Source of the DNA: Shewanella mangrovisoli
GTDB lineage: Bacteria; Pseudomonadota; Gammaproteobacteria; Enterobacterales; Shewanellaceae
DNA length: 64,000 nt
Direction: 5' to 3'
Assembly (NCBI RefSeq): GCF_019457635.1
Contig: NZ_CP080412.1
Location: 4,648,844 to 4,712,843 of the forward strand
Below, one piece after another: positions 1 to 8,607 of this stretch; position 1 is the first letter of the stretch; each line of letters starts with the position of its first letter. The translations under genes were made by a program, and so were the position numbers. The notes under the pieces were generated by a model that was not told where the DNA came from, ran no database searches, and saw only the letters and a program-made list of their open reading frames with translations.

Positions 1-831
1 TTCAGCACGCAGGATCACTGAGCCCGTGTTTTCATCCACACTCACCTCAGCAAATTGCAGCTTACCGCTGTGGCCATAAACAGTGCCGTCTTCGAGCACT
101 AACTGCACGTCAGCGTTATCAGCCGCTTGCAACTTGCCTTGCTGTAATTTCGCTTTTAGGCGCAGCAATTGGGCACTCGATTGGGCGATATCCACATTGA
201 TAGGATCGAGCTGTTGAATGGTCGCCAGTGTTTGGCTTTGGTTTGCCGTGACCAGCGCACCCGCAGTCACACTCGATTTACCGATACGGCCAGAAATTGG
301 CGCTAACACTTCGGTGTATTCGAGGTTGATTTTGGCGGTGTTGATTGCCGCTTCAGCGACTGTCACGCTTGCCAGCGCTTCTTTGTAAGCCGCTTCGGCT
401 TCATCGAAATCCTGCTTACTGATGGCGTTAGTCTTAACCAGTTGTTGATAACGGGCCGCTTTGGCCTTAGCAGAAGCAAGACTTGCATTCGCTCTGGCTA
501 AATCGGCGTTAGCGCTCACCAGTGCTGCCTTGTAAGGCGCGGAATCGATTTGATAGAGGGACTCGCCCTGCTTCACATGACCGCCTTCGACAAAGCTACG
601 CTTGGTAATAATACCACTGACTTGAGGACGTACTTCGGCTTCGAGGAACGCCTTGCTACGGCCGGGTAATTCGATTTGGATAACCTGAGGCTTAGCCGCC
701 ACGTTGATTACACCAACTTCCATGCTCTGCGGCCCAGCGCCGGCTTGAGCTGCCTTATCCTCTTGAGGGCTACAAGCTGCCATCCACAACGCCACGCTGA
801 TTACTGAGGCAAGTTTAATTGTCTGCCGCAT
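1..831 (-). CDS. RND efflux periplasmic adaptor (MexA/AcrA type), partial
   Basis: This is the N-terminal 277 residues of a membrane fusion protein that links an inner-membrane RND pump to an outer-membrane channel; the rest lies beyond the window. It starts with a lipoprotein signal whose lipobox ends in Cys (AACS at about residues 18-21). A biotinyl-lipoyl half-motif follows (QVSGIITKRSFVEGGHVKQG), then an alanine-rich coiled-coil hairpin and the second half-motif (EVLAPISGRIGKS). The ATG at 829-831 is chosen because it opens the signal peptide directly. The pump gene would be expected further left, outside the window. The substrate cannot be told from the adaptor alone, although the sequence is closer to multidrug AcrA/MexA than to metal-type adaptors. 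Confidence 0.93.
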   Translation of the reverse strand, partial: MRQTIKLASVISVALWMAACSPQEDKAAQAGAGPQSMEVGVINVAAKPQVIQIELPGRSKAFLEAEVRPQVSGIITKRSFVEGGHVKQGESLYQIDSAPYKAALVSANADLARANASLASAKAKAARYQQLVKTNAISKQDFDEAEAAYKEALASVTVAEAAINTAKINLEYTEVLAPISGRIGKSSVTAGALVTANQSQTLATIQQLDPINVDIAQSSAQLLRLKAKLQQGKLQAADNADVQLVLEDGTVYGHSGKLQFAEVSVDENTGSVILRAE

Positions 832-1674
832 GAGAACTCCTTTAAATATTAACGCTACCGTTTTTTCACGCTTTCAAAGGTGAACTGACGGCCGTAATTA
901 TAACTAAAATCAAATCTGTTACTTATCGCATACCCTATAAGGATGAACAAGAAAGATAAACAAACTAAAGTGTAAACTAATGAAAATATTCACACCTTCG
1001 CGAATACCTTATTGATTGAATTGTTATCCTATTTAAGAAATATGTTAATAGTGGATAAGCTTGTTAGCGTTGTACGATACAAAACACTTATTCAGCCTAC
1101 TCTATATCGAAAATGTTGCAAACCTGTTCGACACCACAGGCTGCTATCAAGCGAACCCTGATAACAGTCTATTCGATATAAATGACACTTATCCGACTAC
1201 ATTACGCCAATAAATAAGCATTTTTGCATATACCATCAGTCGTTTAGCTTGGCTTGTCTGCCAGAGACCAATATGGCTCTCTCACTCATGGTGATGCAAA
1301 CAAGACGCTACAAAACTCGAATGCTTAATTCTATTGATGTAACGGTAATGATGTATGGTTTATGTAAATTCGCTTTGAATCTACATATCAGCAGAAATGA
1401 GTGACACTCAACTCTTTGAACGCGACATTTTATGACCAAGCTTAATTGAGGGCAAATCTGAAATGGCTTTTTACACCCCATTTAATGAAACTCTGCTTCC
1501 CAAAAAACGTATTTTTATTAATTAGATCACAAACACATCTCCGGCAAACTCGGTTATTTCGCCGCTTGTTCACATTCATTCATATCTTTTCGTCATTGGT
1601 TCATCCCAAGTTGCAGCGCTATTCACAACTTATTTTTACGATAAAGGTGCGCTAACAATTCCCAATACTTTGAG
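832..1674. other. 843-bp intergenic region between divergent efflux and porin genes
   Basis: AT-rich divergent promoter region with no convincing gene. It holds a nested inverted repeat: TATATCGAA (1103-1111) pairs with TTCGATATA (1172-1180), and inside it CTGCTATCA (1141-1149) pairs with TGATAACAG at one mismatch. That could be a hairpin or an operator. A short frame at 1446-1655 has a TTG start, no recognisable domain and a composition like random translation, so I do not call it. Confidence 0.4.
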
Positions 1675-2421
1675 ATGATGATTATGAAGACTCGTACTAA
1701 ATTTTTGCTGACAGGGGCGTTGCTTTCTTTGGCGGCAAGCTCCCACGGCGCCGAAGATAATCAACTCTTTGGCGGCACCATTAACGGCAACCTTAACTTT
1801 GCATCCGACTATGTGTTTCGTGGTGAATCAGAAACCTTAGACGGCGATATTCCCGTCGTACAAGGCACACTGAGCTGGAACCACAACCAAGGCTGGTATG
1901 CTGGGGTATTTAGCTCCAACATCAAATTCGCCGACCCTAACTTAGAGATCGTTACCGCACCTTTTATTGGTAAAGCGGGGGAATTTGGCGACTCAGGTTT
2001 TACCTATGATGTGATGTTGTTTTCATACCTCTACCCAGGTGCGTCCTACTCCAACTACACCGAGTTATGGTTAAAAGTGGGTAAACAATTTGGCCGCGCA
2101 AATCTGCAACTCGAAGTCACCCCAACGGTTGATGATTGGTTTGGTGTCGATGGCTGGCACGGGGTTAACTATGCCTTGCACCCAAGCTATAGCTTTGACA
2201 ATGGCGTAAAAATCTCGGCCTCTGTGGGTTATCAAGACCTCACGGGTGATGGCGCCGAAGGTTGGGGCCACTGGAACATTGGCTTGAGCAAAGCTTACTA
2301 CGGCCTCAACTTCGACCTACGCTACCACGGCAGCACTGTCGACAGTGACCATAAGGTCTATGGCACTCAAACTCAAATCTTCGATGACAGAGTCGTCATT
2401 GGGATCAGTAAAAGCTTTTAA
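1675..2421 (+). CDS. TorF-like putative porin (Gcw_chp family)
   Basis: A 248-residue secreted beta-rich protein of the TorF/Gcw_chp family, a predicted outer-membrane beta barrel. It has a cleavable signal (hydrophobic core FLLTGALLSLAASSHG, cleavage near residue 26) and then the typical opening with NLNFASDYVFRGES. It ends in a C-terminal aromatic residue (SKSF) suited to BAM-dependent insertion. The start could be residue 1 or the Met at residue 4 (MKTRTKF), since ATG ATG ATT ATG occur together. A factor-independent terminator follows at 2493. The substrate is unknown; TorF was named for a link to TMAO respiration, but nothing here shows that link. Confidence 0.85.
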   Translation: MMIMKTRTKFLLTGALLSLAASSHGAEDNQLFGGTINGNLNFASDYVFRGESETLDGDIPVVQGTLSWNHNQGWYAGVFSSNIKFADPNLEIVTAPFIGKAGEFGDSGFTYDVMLFSYLYPGASYSNYTELWLKVGKQFGRANLQLEVTPTVDDWFGVDGWHGVNYALHPSYSFDNGVKISASVGYQDLTGDGAEGWGHWNIGLSKAYYGLNFDLRYHGSTVDSDHKVYGTQTQIFDDRVVIGISKSF

Positions 2422-2492
2422 TCGTTATGTGACTTACCCGTTCATCCCGCTGCTTCCCTGCAGTACTCCAATTGCTTGAAATATCGAGCCTT

Positions 2493-2520
2493 GACCAGCC
2501 AATTTGGCTGGTCCTTTTTT
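2493..2520 (+). terminator. Terminator after the first TorF-like porin
   Basis: Perfect 8-bp stem GACCAGCC/GGCTGGTC with a 5-nt loop, followed by C and six T. It lies between the porin stop and the convergent glycosylase gene. Confidence 0.85.
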
Positions 2521-2522
2521 AT

Positions 2523-3212
2523 CTAAATACGATTATCACCCACGCTACAGGCTAAGACTCGGCTAATATCCGCAAGACACCGACCCGATTCTTGCTGCCA
2601 TTGATTGAAGGCTGCCTGCACCTGCTTTAGCGCGGTTTGCGAGCTAAAACCGGCATCCACCAACTTATGCGCCTTAAAATAACCTTGCACATCATCGGTT
2701 AACAAAAAGGTATCCTTACCAATGCCGCGCAGGAAATACGGTCCAGTATTGCCGCCGAGGCGAGCGCCTCGTTTCTTTAAGAGTGCCCAAAGCCCGACGA
2801 TATCTTCGGTCGGCCAGTCGGCAATCAGCTTAGCCAAGCTGCCATGTTCGCGGGCGATATCATGGATCATCAAGGCATTATCATAAATCGCTTGGGTCTT
2901 CTTTAAATGGCGAATTAAGGTCGCATCCGCGGCGCGGGTTTGGATCTGCTCGGGCGACAACATCAATACCTTTTCAGGCACGAAATGAAAGAAAGACTTC
3001 TCATAGGCGGGCCACTTATTATCGACCACACGCCAGACAAAGCCACTCTGAAACACCTGCCGACTCATAGCTGAGAGCAGTGTGGCATCATCATACTGGC
3101 GAATTTCGGCACTGGTCAGGCAGCCTGGCAACAATGCTTCGAGCCCCTTTTTACCGCCCTTGCGCTCACTCGCTCTGGCATAGATGGATGAGAAACTTTC
3201 TAACTGGCTCAT
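2523..3212 (-). CDS. DNA-3-methyladenine glycosylase I-like protein (Tag family)
   Basis: A 229-residue HhH-GPD protein resembling Tag, which excises 3-methyladenine in base-excision repair. The Tag-like core is visible at about residues 50-125: FVWRVVDNKWPAYEKSFF, then a DATLIRHLKKTQAI segment that matches the conserved 'aGIIRHrgKIqAi' of Tag. The later GPYFLRGIGKDTFLLTDDV segment fills the usual helical C-terminal region. The N-terminal Cys and His and the C-terminal His/Cys pair that bind zinc in E. coli Tag are not apparent, so this is a divergent branch that may differ in substrate. The ATG has AAGGT just upstream. Confidence 0.8.
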   Translation of the reverse strand: MSQLESFSSIYARASERKGGKKGLEALLPGCLTSAEIRQYDDATLLSAMSRQVFQSGFVWRVVDNKWPAYEKSFFHFVPEKVLMLSPEQIQTRAADATLIRHLKKTQAIYDNALMIHDIAREHGSLAKLIADWPTEDIVGLWALLKKRGARLGGNTGPYFLRGIGKDTFLLTDDVQGYFKAHKLVDAGFSSQTALKQVQAAFNQWQQESGRCLADISRVLACSVGDNRI

Positions 3213-3415
3213 ACGGTTACCTTTGGTTATCTCTATTTCACTGCGATGTTAAAGCTAATAGTACCGAATTTTCGCGCGAGTGGATCATTCCGCATGGCAA
3301 ACCACTTTTACGTCACTTCCACTACTTTTAAGGGAAATCCTACAGCAAGCGCCTTGATAGCGACTAAAGTTAAGTCGTAGAGTCAAAAAATGCAGGGGTT
3401 GTGGGGTCGACACCT

Positions 3416-4063
3416 ATGGAGCTGTTCTATCATCCTTTATCACGTTATTCACAGAAGGTGTTGATTGCTCTCTATGAAAAACAAGCGAACTTTTACCCGC
3501 GGATCACCGATTTGCGCGACCCGTTAGCGCGTCAAACATTCCAGCAATTTTATCCTCCCGGCAAACTGCCGTTACTCAAAACCCACGAAGGCCAACTGCT
3601 CCCCGAGTCCAGCATCATCATCGAATACTTAGACAGGCATTTTCGAAACGGTACCGAGTTACTGCCCGCCGAACCCGAGCGCAATTTAGCGGTGCGCTTA
3701 TTCGATCGCATTTTTGATAACGATATCAATAACCCATTATTTCAATTGGAAAAATTAAAGCATGCGCCCGAAGGGCATGAATTTGAGATCAAGCAGATAG
3801 AAAAGCAGATGTTTATCCAGTTTCAGCGACTTGATGCCCATTTGAGCCAAAACCACTGGGTATGCGGCGACAGTTTTACCTTGGCCGACTGCGCACTTAT
3901 TCCCTGTTTAAGCTACAGTTTTGCCCACTTAAACCTGCTGGATTTAGATGAGTTAGTACGTTACTGGCAACAGGCGCAGCTGCGCGGCGCCTGGATGCTG
4001 GTGCTTGAAGAAGTGCTACTCGCCGAAATGGAGGAAGACACTGGCATTAGGAGTATTCCCTAA
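3416..4063 (+). CDS. Glutathione S-transferase family protein
   Basis: A 215-residue cytosolic GST. The N-terminal thioredoxin-like domain (about 1-80) opens MELFYHPLSRYSQKV. The cis-proline is in GKLPLL (residues 49-54), and the glutathione gamma-glutamyl contact is the E-S pair in LPESSIIIEYL (E64, S65). The all-helical domain carries DSFTLADCALIP, the N-capping motif found in the family. The upstream in-frame GTG would add five residues; the ATG at 3416 is preferred because the fold begins there. The substrate is unknown. It faces a thioesterase gene transcribed convergently. Confidence 0.88.
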   Translation: MELFYHPLSRYSQKVLIALYEKQANFYPRITDLRDPLARQTFQQFYPPGKLPLLKTHEGQLLPESSIIIEYLDRHFRNGTELLPAEPERNLAVRLFDRIFDNDINNPLFQLEKLKHAPEGHEFEIKQIEKQMFIQFQRLDAHLSQNHWVCGDSFTLADCALIPCLSYSFAHLNLLDLDELVRYWQQAQLRGAWMLVLEEVLLAEMEEDTGIRSIP

Positions 4064-4073
4064 TGCCAACACA

Positions 4074-4604
4074 TTAGAGATTGCGTTCTTTCTTCAACTG
4101 TAAAAACGCTTTCCATTTAATGACTTCTGGCGGCAACTCGGGAGCAGGATCGGTATAACCCGCCTCTTTGACTAACACATCCAAGGGAACTTGCTTACCT
4201 TTACAGACAAACACCCCACGCACATGCACTATGCAGTGCAAGCCGCGTTCGCTCACAAAGCGTTGTTCAATATAAAAATATTTCTCATCCCAGCCCACGA
4301 CCTTGGTTTCAATCTCAAACTTTTTCAGGGGCTTGATATCGCGGATATAGGTAAATTCGGCGGCGTTAACAATCGGCATCCACTTCAATTTGAGGAAACG
4401 CTTCAACAACCCCATTTCGGCCAACATATAAGTGCGCGCCAGATCCATAAACGCCGGATAGCGGGAGTTGGTCAGGTGGAAGTTGATATCGCAATCGCTA
4501 GGCAATGCCCGGTAAGTAATGCGGCTCGTGCCCAAAAAATCAATCTTACGGCAGTGACGCGTGCGCCAAAACAACAACCAAAACAAACGGAAATACAGAT
4601 TCAT
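4074..4604 (-). CDS. THEM6-like acyl-CoA thioesterase family protein
   Basis: A 176-residue hotdog-fold protein of the acyl-CoA thioesterase/THEM6 type. It begins with a hydrophobic segment (LYFRLFWLLFW) that may anchor it to the membrane. The conserved block DINFHLTNSRYPAFMDLAR (about residues 37-55) is the hotdog active-site helix region, and EIETKVVGWDEKYFYIEQRF is the following strand pair. ATG at 4602-4604 is chosen over an upstream frame because AGGGCGACTGCAT places a ribosome site before it and the family starts there. The natural acyl substrate is unknown. Confidence 0.8.
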   Translation of the reverse strand: MNLYFRLFWLLFWRTRHCRKIDFLGTSRITYRALPSDCDINFHLTNSRYPAFMDLARTYMLAEMGLLKRFLKLKWMPIVNAAEFTYIRDIKPLKKFEIETKVVGWDEKYFYIEQRFVSERGLHCIVHVRGVFVCKGKQVPLDVLVKEAGYTDPAPELPPEVIKWKAFLQLKKERNL

Positions 4605-4678
4605 ATGCAGTCGCCCTAAAAATAAGAGCCACAGGCTAACAGAGGTCATACCAGAGGGCAAGCGAGATCTAGCTCACA

Positions 4679-4704
4679 AAAAAGGCGCCAAATGGCGCCT
4701 TTTT
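4679..4704 (-). terminator. Bidirectional terminator between prlC and the thioesterase gene
   Basis: AAAAAGGCGCC AAAT GGCGCCTTTTT gives a 6-bp GC stem flanked by A and T runs on both sides, so it can end transcription in either direction. It lies downstream of the prlC stop. Confidence 0.85.
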
Positions 4705-4732
4705 ATGCTCAAGCTTTCCTATTTAGCGCGGC

Positions 4733-6772
4733 TTAAGCAGCAATCCCAGAGTGGCGCAGCAGCGCATCGATACTCGGCTCGCGACCCATAAACTGTTTGA
4801 ACAAGTCCATAGGCTCGGCTGAACCGCCCATTTCGAGAATGTTGTGTAGGAAGCTACGGCCAGTGTCAGGATTGAAGATGCCTTCCTCTTCGAAGCGAGA
4901 AAACGCATCCGCCGACAGCACTTCTGCCCACTTGTAGCTGTAGTAACCCGCGGCATAACCGCCCGCAAAAATATGCGCAAAACCATGTTGGAAACGGTTA
5001 AATGCAGGCGGAATTAACACGGCTACCTGACGACGCACTTCGTCCAAGGTCTCTTGAATACGCGCCCCTTTGGCGGGGTCATATTCGTGGTGCAGTCTAA
5101 AATCAAACAGTGAAAACTCCAGCTGGCGCAACATCATCATGCCTGATTGGAAGTTTTTCGCCGCTAACATCTTGTCTAACATGGCTTTTGGTAAAGGCTC
5201 ACCGGTTTCGTAGTGACCGGAGATCTCCGCTAAGGCTTCTTCTTGCCAGCACCAGTTTTCCATAAACTGGCTAGGTAATTCGACCGCATCCCAAGGCACA
5301 CCGTTGATACCTGACACGCCTGCCACGTCGATTTTGGTCAACATATGGTGAATGCCATGGCCAAATTCGTGGAACAGCGTCGTCACTTCATCGTGGGTGA
5401 AGAGTGCCGGTTTGCCATCTACTGGGCCGTTAAAGTTGCAGGTGAGATAAGCCACAGGCTTTTGTAGACCCGTAGGCGTGTGACGACGCACTCGGCAATC
5501 ATCCATCCAAGCGCCGCCGCGTTTACCCGTGCGGGCGTATAGGTCTAAATAGAAGCTGCCTCTATGCTCGCCCGCTTCGTCGAAAATATCGAAGAAACGC
5601 ACGTCTTTATGCCAACGGTCGAACTCAGTTTGCTCGACAATCTTTAAGCCAAATAGGCGCGAGACGGTGTAAAACAAGCCAGAAAGCACTTTATCTTCGG
5701 GAAAGTAAGGACGCAGCAACTCTTGAGAAATCTCATACTTATGTTGCTGTAACTTCTCGGCGTAGAAACTCAAATCCCAAGAAGCCATTTCGCTCACGCC
5801 GTACTGCTCCAGCACAAAGGCTTTTAACTCAGCCAGTTCGGTCTTGGCTTGATCCTTAGAGCGCAGCGCTAATTCGTTTAAGAATGCCATCACCTGCGCA
5901 GGCGTTTCGGCCATTTTCGTCGCGAGGGATTTTTCGGCAAAACTATCAAAGCCTAACAACTGTGCCAACTCGTGGCGCAGCGCAAGGATTTCGTCCATCA
6001 AGGGACCATTATCGAATTCGCCCGCATTTGGGCCTTGATCCGAGGCGCGCGTCACGAAGGCGCGATAACACTCTTCACGCAGGCTACGGTTTTCGCTGTA
6101 GGTCATCACGGGTAAATAGGAAGGGAAATCTAAGGTAAATAACCAACCTTCTAGTTCGCGCGCCTCGGCCATCGCTTTTGCGGCCGCCTTGGCTGAATCG
6201 GGTAAACCGGCTAGTTCTGCCTCATCAGTAATTAACTTAGTCCAAGCTTGGGTCGCATCGAGCAGTTGGTTCGAAAAACCGCTGGTAAGTTCAGAAAGAC
6301 GCTTAACGATTTCGCCATAACGCACTTTTTGCCCATCGTCTAAGCCGATACCTGAAAGCTCGAAGTCCCGTAAGCTGTGCTCAATCACCATCTGTTGTGC
6401 TTGGCTTAATTGGTCAAAGTCTGCCGATGCACGCAGGGATTTATAGGCCTGATACAGCCCTTGGTGTTGACCCACATAGGTGCCGTATTCGGATAACAGT
6501 GGCAAACAAGCATCATGGGCGGCGCGCCATTCATCTGTGCTCACCACTGAGTTCATATGGGAGACAGGCGACCAAATCTGACTTAACTCATCATCCACTT
6601 GCTCGAGCGGAGCGACTAAGTTATCCCAGGTAAAAGGCCCTGGGGTTTGCAGCACTTCATCAATCTTGGCACGACACTGAGCAATGGCCTGCTCAACGGC
6701 AACTTGAATGTGTTCAGGTTTAATCTGGGAAAAAAGCGGTAATTTTGCGCCGTTAAGCAAAGGGTTGCTCAT
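4733..6772 (-). CDS. prlC: Oligopeptidase A (M3 family metallopeptidase)
   Basis: A 679-residue cytosolic zinc oligopeptidase, close to the 680 residues of E. coli PrlC. It degrades short peptides, including cleaved signal peptides. The M3 zinc motif is HEFGHGIHH at about residue 467, preceded by LFTHDEVTTLF. The downstream glutamate ligand region ELPSQFMENWCW and the substrate-binding tyrosine region FAGGYAAGYYSYKWAE are also present. It is monocistronic with its own terminator. Gene and length are well conserved, so the assignment is secure. Confidence 0.96.
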   Translation of the reverse strand: MSNPLLNGAKLPLFSQIKPEHIQVAVEQAIAQCRAKIDEVLQTPGPFTWDNLVAPLEQVDDELSQIWSPVSHMNSVVSTDEWRAAHDACLPLLSEYGTYVGQHQGLYQAYKSLRASADFDQLSQAQQMVIEHSLRDFELSGIGLDDGQKVRYGEIVKRLSELTSGFSNQLLDATQAWTKLITDEAELAGLPDSAKAAAKAMAEARELEGWLFTLDFPSYLPVMTYSENRSLREECYRAFVTRASDQGPNAGEFDNGPLMDEILALRHELAQLLGFDSFAEKSLATKMAETPAQVMAFLNELALRSKDQAKTELAELKAFVLEQYGVSEMASWDLSFYAEKLQQHKYEISQELLRPYFPEDKVLSGLFYTVSRLFGLKIVEQTEFDRWHKDVRFFDIFDEAGEHRGSFYLDLYARTGKRGGAWMDDCRVRRHTPTGLQKPVAYLTCNFNGPVDGKPALFTHDEVTTLFHEFGHGIHHMLTKIDVAGVSGINGVPWDAVELPSQFMENWCWQEEALAEISGHYETGEPLPKAMLDKMLAAKNFQSGMMMLRQLEFSLFDFRLHHEYDPAKGARIQETLDEVRRQVAVLIPPAFNRFQHGFAHIFAGGYAAGYYSYKWAEVLSADAFSRFEEEGIFNPDTGRSFLHNILEMGGSAEPMDLFKQFMGREPSIDALLRHSGIAA

Positions 6773-7040
6773 AATGGTTCCTCTACAATCTGTGTAGCTA
6801 ATAAATAAGGGCTTATCTACTATTTATCAAGGCGAGAAAACCGATTGCCCCCTTCGCAGATACACCTAGCCGTATTCAACAAAGAAAAAAGCGAACCAGT
6901 TCACAATTAAGATTTACACCAAATTTACTTATTCAATCTTGACGAGCTGATCGCAAATCGAATCCATTCTCATTAACGATCATATTCGCCTGAGTTAATA
7001 TCTGCACATATTCCGCATCTTTTATCAGATTGGCTTAAAT

Positions 7041-7829
7041 ATGGCAGCTTCACTTCATCCCATCCTTAGTGCCGTCGGCGTGATTAGCGTCATTTACTTG
7101 AGTCACCCGTGCTTGGCGAACGAGAGCTTAGTGCAAACCGAAGGTGTCTCAAGCAGCGTATTACCCGCAGCAACCACAGCACCTTGGGCCGCGAATCTAG
7201 ACTTAGGTTGGGATAGCAAATATGTGTCCCAGGGGCGCAATAATCTGGCCGAGGGCGGAATTTATTGGCTAAATGCTAGCGTCCAATACGGCAATCTCAC
7301 CACCTACGCCCTTGTCGGACGCGGCGATAGCCAAGCTTATACCGAGTGGAACATTGGTCTCGAATACGCGTTAAACCTTAGCGAACACTTAGAGGCGAAT
7401 CTGGGCTATCAGCGGATTGAAGGTTATAGCAGCAGTCGCTGTCAGGATAACGAACTGTTCGCAGAATTAGCCTACACCGCCGCCCCTTGGTTAGTGCCCT
7501 CGGTGAGTTATGTGTATTCCACCGAGGCGGCAGGCTATTTTGTCGAGCTGAGTCTACACAGTTATTGGCAACTGAGTGAAAGCTTTACTCTCGCGCCTTA
7601 TATAACCCAAGGGCTTGATTTTAAATATCGAACAGAAGAACACAATGGCCGTAATCACCTCCAATTTGGTTTGGAGGCTAATTATGATCTGGCCGATAAT
7701 ATGAGTCTCAGTGGCCATATTAGCCACAGCATTGCCCAGGACGATATTGAACTAGAAGCGGCCGCCAATGGCGACTTTAGCTCGCAGGATCAAACCTATG
7801 CGGGTGTCCACTTTAATATGAGTTTCTAA
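7041..7829 (+). CDS. Secreted beta-barrel protein, TorF-like
   Basis: A 262-residue exported protein with a signal peptide (hydrophobic core ILSAVGVISVIYLSHPCLA, cleavage about residue 27). A short linker follows, then alternating amphipathic strands starting NLDLGWDSKYVSQGRNNL. That opening echoes the 'ASDYVFRGES' start of the porin at 1675, so the two are probably distant paralogues. It ends GVHFNMSF, with a terminal Phe as expected for an outer-membrane barrel. The family call rests on this resemblance; function is unknown. The start ATG has only a weak ribosome site. Confidence 0.65.
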   Translation: MAASLHPILSAVGVISVIYLSHPCLANESLVQTEGVSSSVLPAATTAPWAANLDLGWDSKYVSQGRNNLAEGGIYWLNASVQYGNLTTYALVGRGDSQAYTEWNIGLEYALNLSEHLEANLGYQRIEGYSSSRCQDNELFAELAYTAAPWLVPSVSYVYSTEAAGYFVELSLHSYWQLSESFTLAPYITQGLDFKYRTEEHNGRNHLQFGLEANYDLADNMSLSGHISHSIAQDDIELEAAANGDFSSQDQTYAGVHFNMSF

Positions 7830-7924
7830 GTTTTTAAGCACGCTTCTCCGTTTGGCAAACTCTTCTCGCCCTAACTACACTCAAGAAGTCGATGGAACGA
7901 CTCAGCATGGGCGAGGAACAGGGA

Positions 7925-8440
7925 ATGTTAACTCATCATATAAAATGGCTGTCTAACGCATTTATCTTATTGATATTTTATGGCTTATCATCATTTGCTG
8001 CCGAGCCTGAGTTAGGAGCATTATCCAAACAAGCCACAACTGAGCCCCTACCTTTAGGAACCCTACTCGATAGTGAAGGGAAACCGCTCCCGATCCCGAC
8101 TCAACAAAGCGCCTTAGATTACCAATCTCCCGTCATAGATACTGACAATGTGCCTGCGAAAACAAATACCCATAAGGCAAAGTCGACGTCATCGAAAAAG
8201 AAAAAGCAGAGCCGCAAGCAACAACTCGCCAGCCGAGAGAGAGTCGCTAACAACCCCAGTTGTCGTTGGCTCAATGCCCGCATGTCACAACTCGAAACCC
8301 AGATTGGCAACCGCCCCGACAAAGCCGCGAGCTATCAGACCGATGAACTCAGTGCCCGTCAGCAGGAATGGCAATGCCTCAAATGCGGCGCCGAAGGGCC
8401 AAACCAAGACGATCACTATCGTTGCCAATATCGCCGTTAA
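7925..8440 (+). CDS. Secreted hypothetical protein with Lys-rich linker
   Basis: I do not recognise this 171-residue protein. It has an N-terminal signal (WLSNAFILLIFYGLSSFAA, cleavage near residue 26) and a Pro/Thr-rich middle. A very basic linker (KSTSSKKKKQSRKQQ) follows, then a C-terminal domain with four cysteines (SCRWLNARM, QCLKCG, RCQYRR), all probably periplasmic. The ATG at 7925 is chosen over an in-frame ATG 11 codons upstream because a purine-rich GAGGAACAGGGA precedes it and the signal peptide starts there. Confidence 0.6.
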   Translation: MLTHHIKWLSNAFILLIFYGLSSFAAEPELGALSKQATTEPLPLGTLLDSEGKPLPIPTQQSALDYQSPVIDTDNVPAKTNTHKAKSTSSKKKKQSRKQQLASRERVANNPSCRWLNARMSQLETQIGNRPDKAASYQTDELSARQQEWQCLKCGAEGPNQDDHYRCQYRR

Positions 8441-8607
8441 GTTTGAGCTAACCGCCCAAAGATAAAGTAGGTGCTTTGCTGAGATTTTTGGCGGCAAAAC
8501 AAGGTCTATAGCAAAGCAACCTAATGGGCTGGTCTGCAAACCCATTCCAACCTACAATGACCTTCTGCTAATAAGCACCTCATTCTTAGAGTTAGACGGA
8601 GAAACTC

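Noticed and set aside
1446..1655. 69-codon frame in the gap before the TorF-like porin
   Set aside because: TTG start without a ribosome site, Phe/Leu/His-rich random-like product, and it runs into the porin promoter region.
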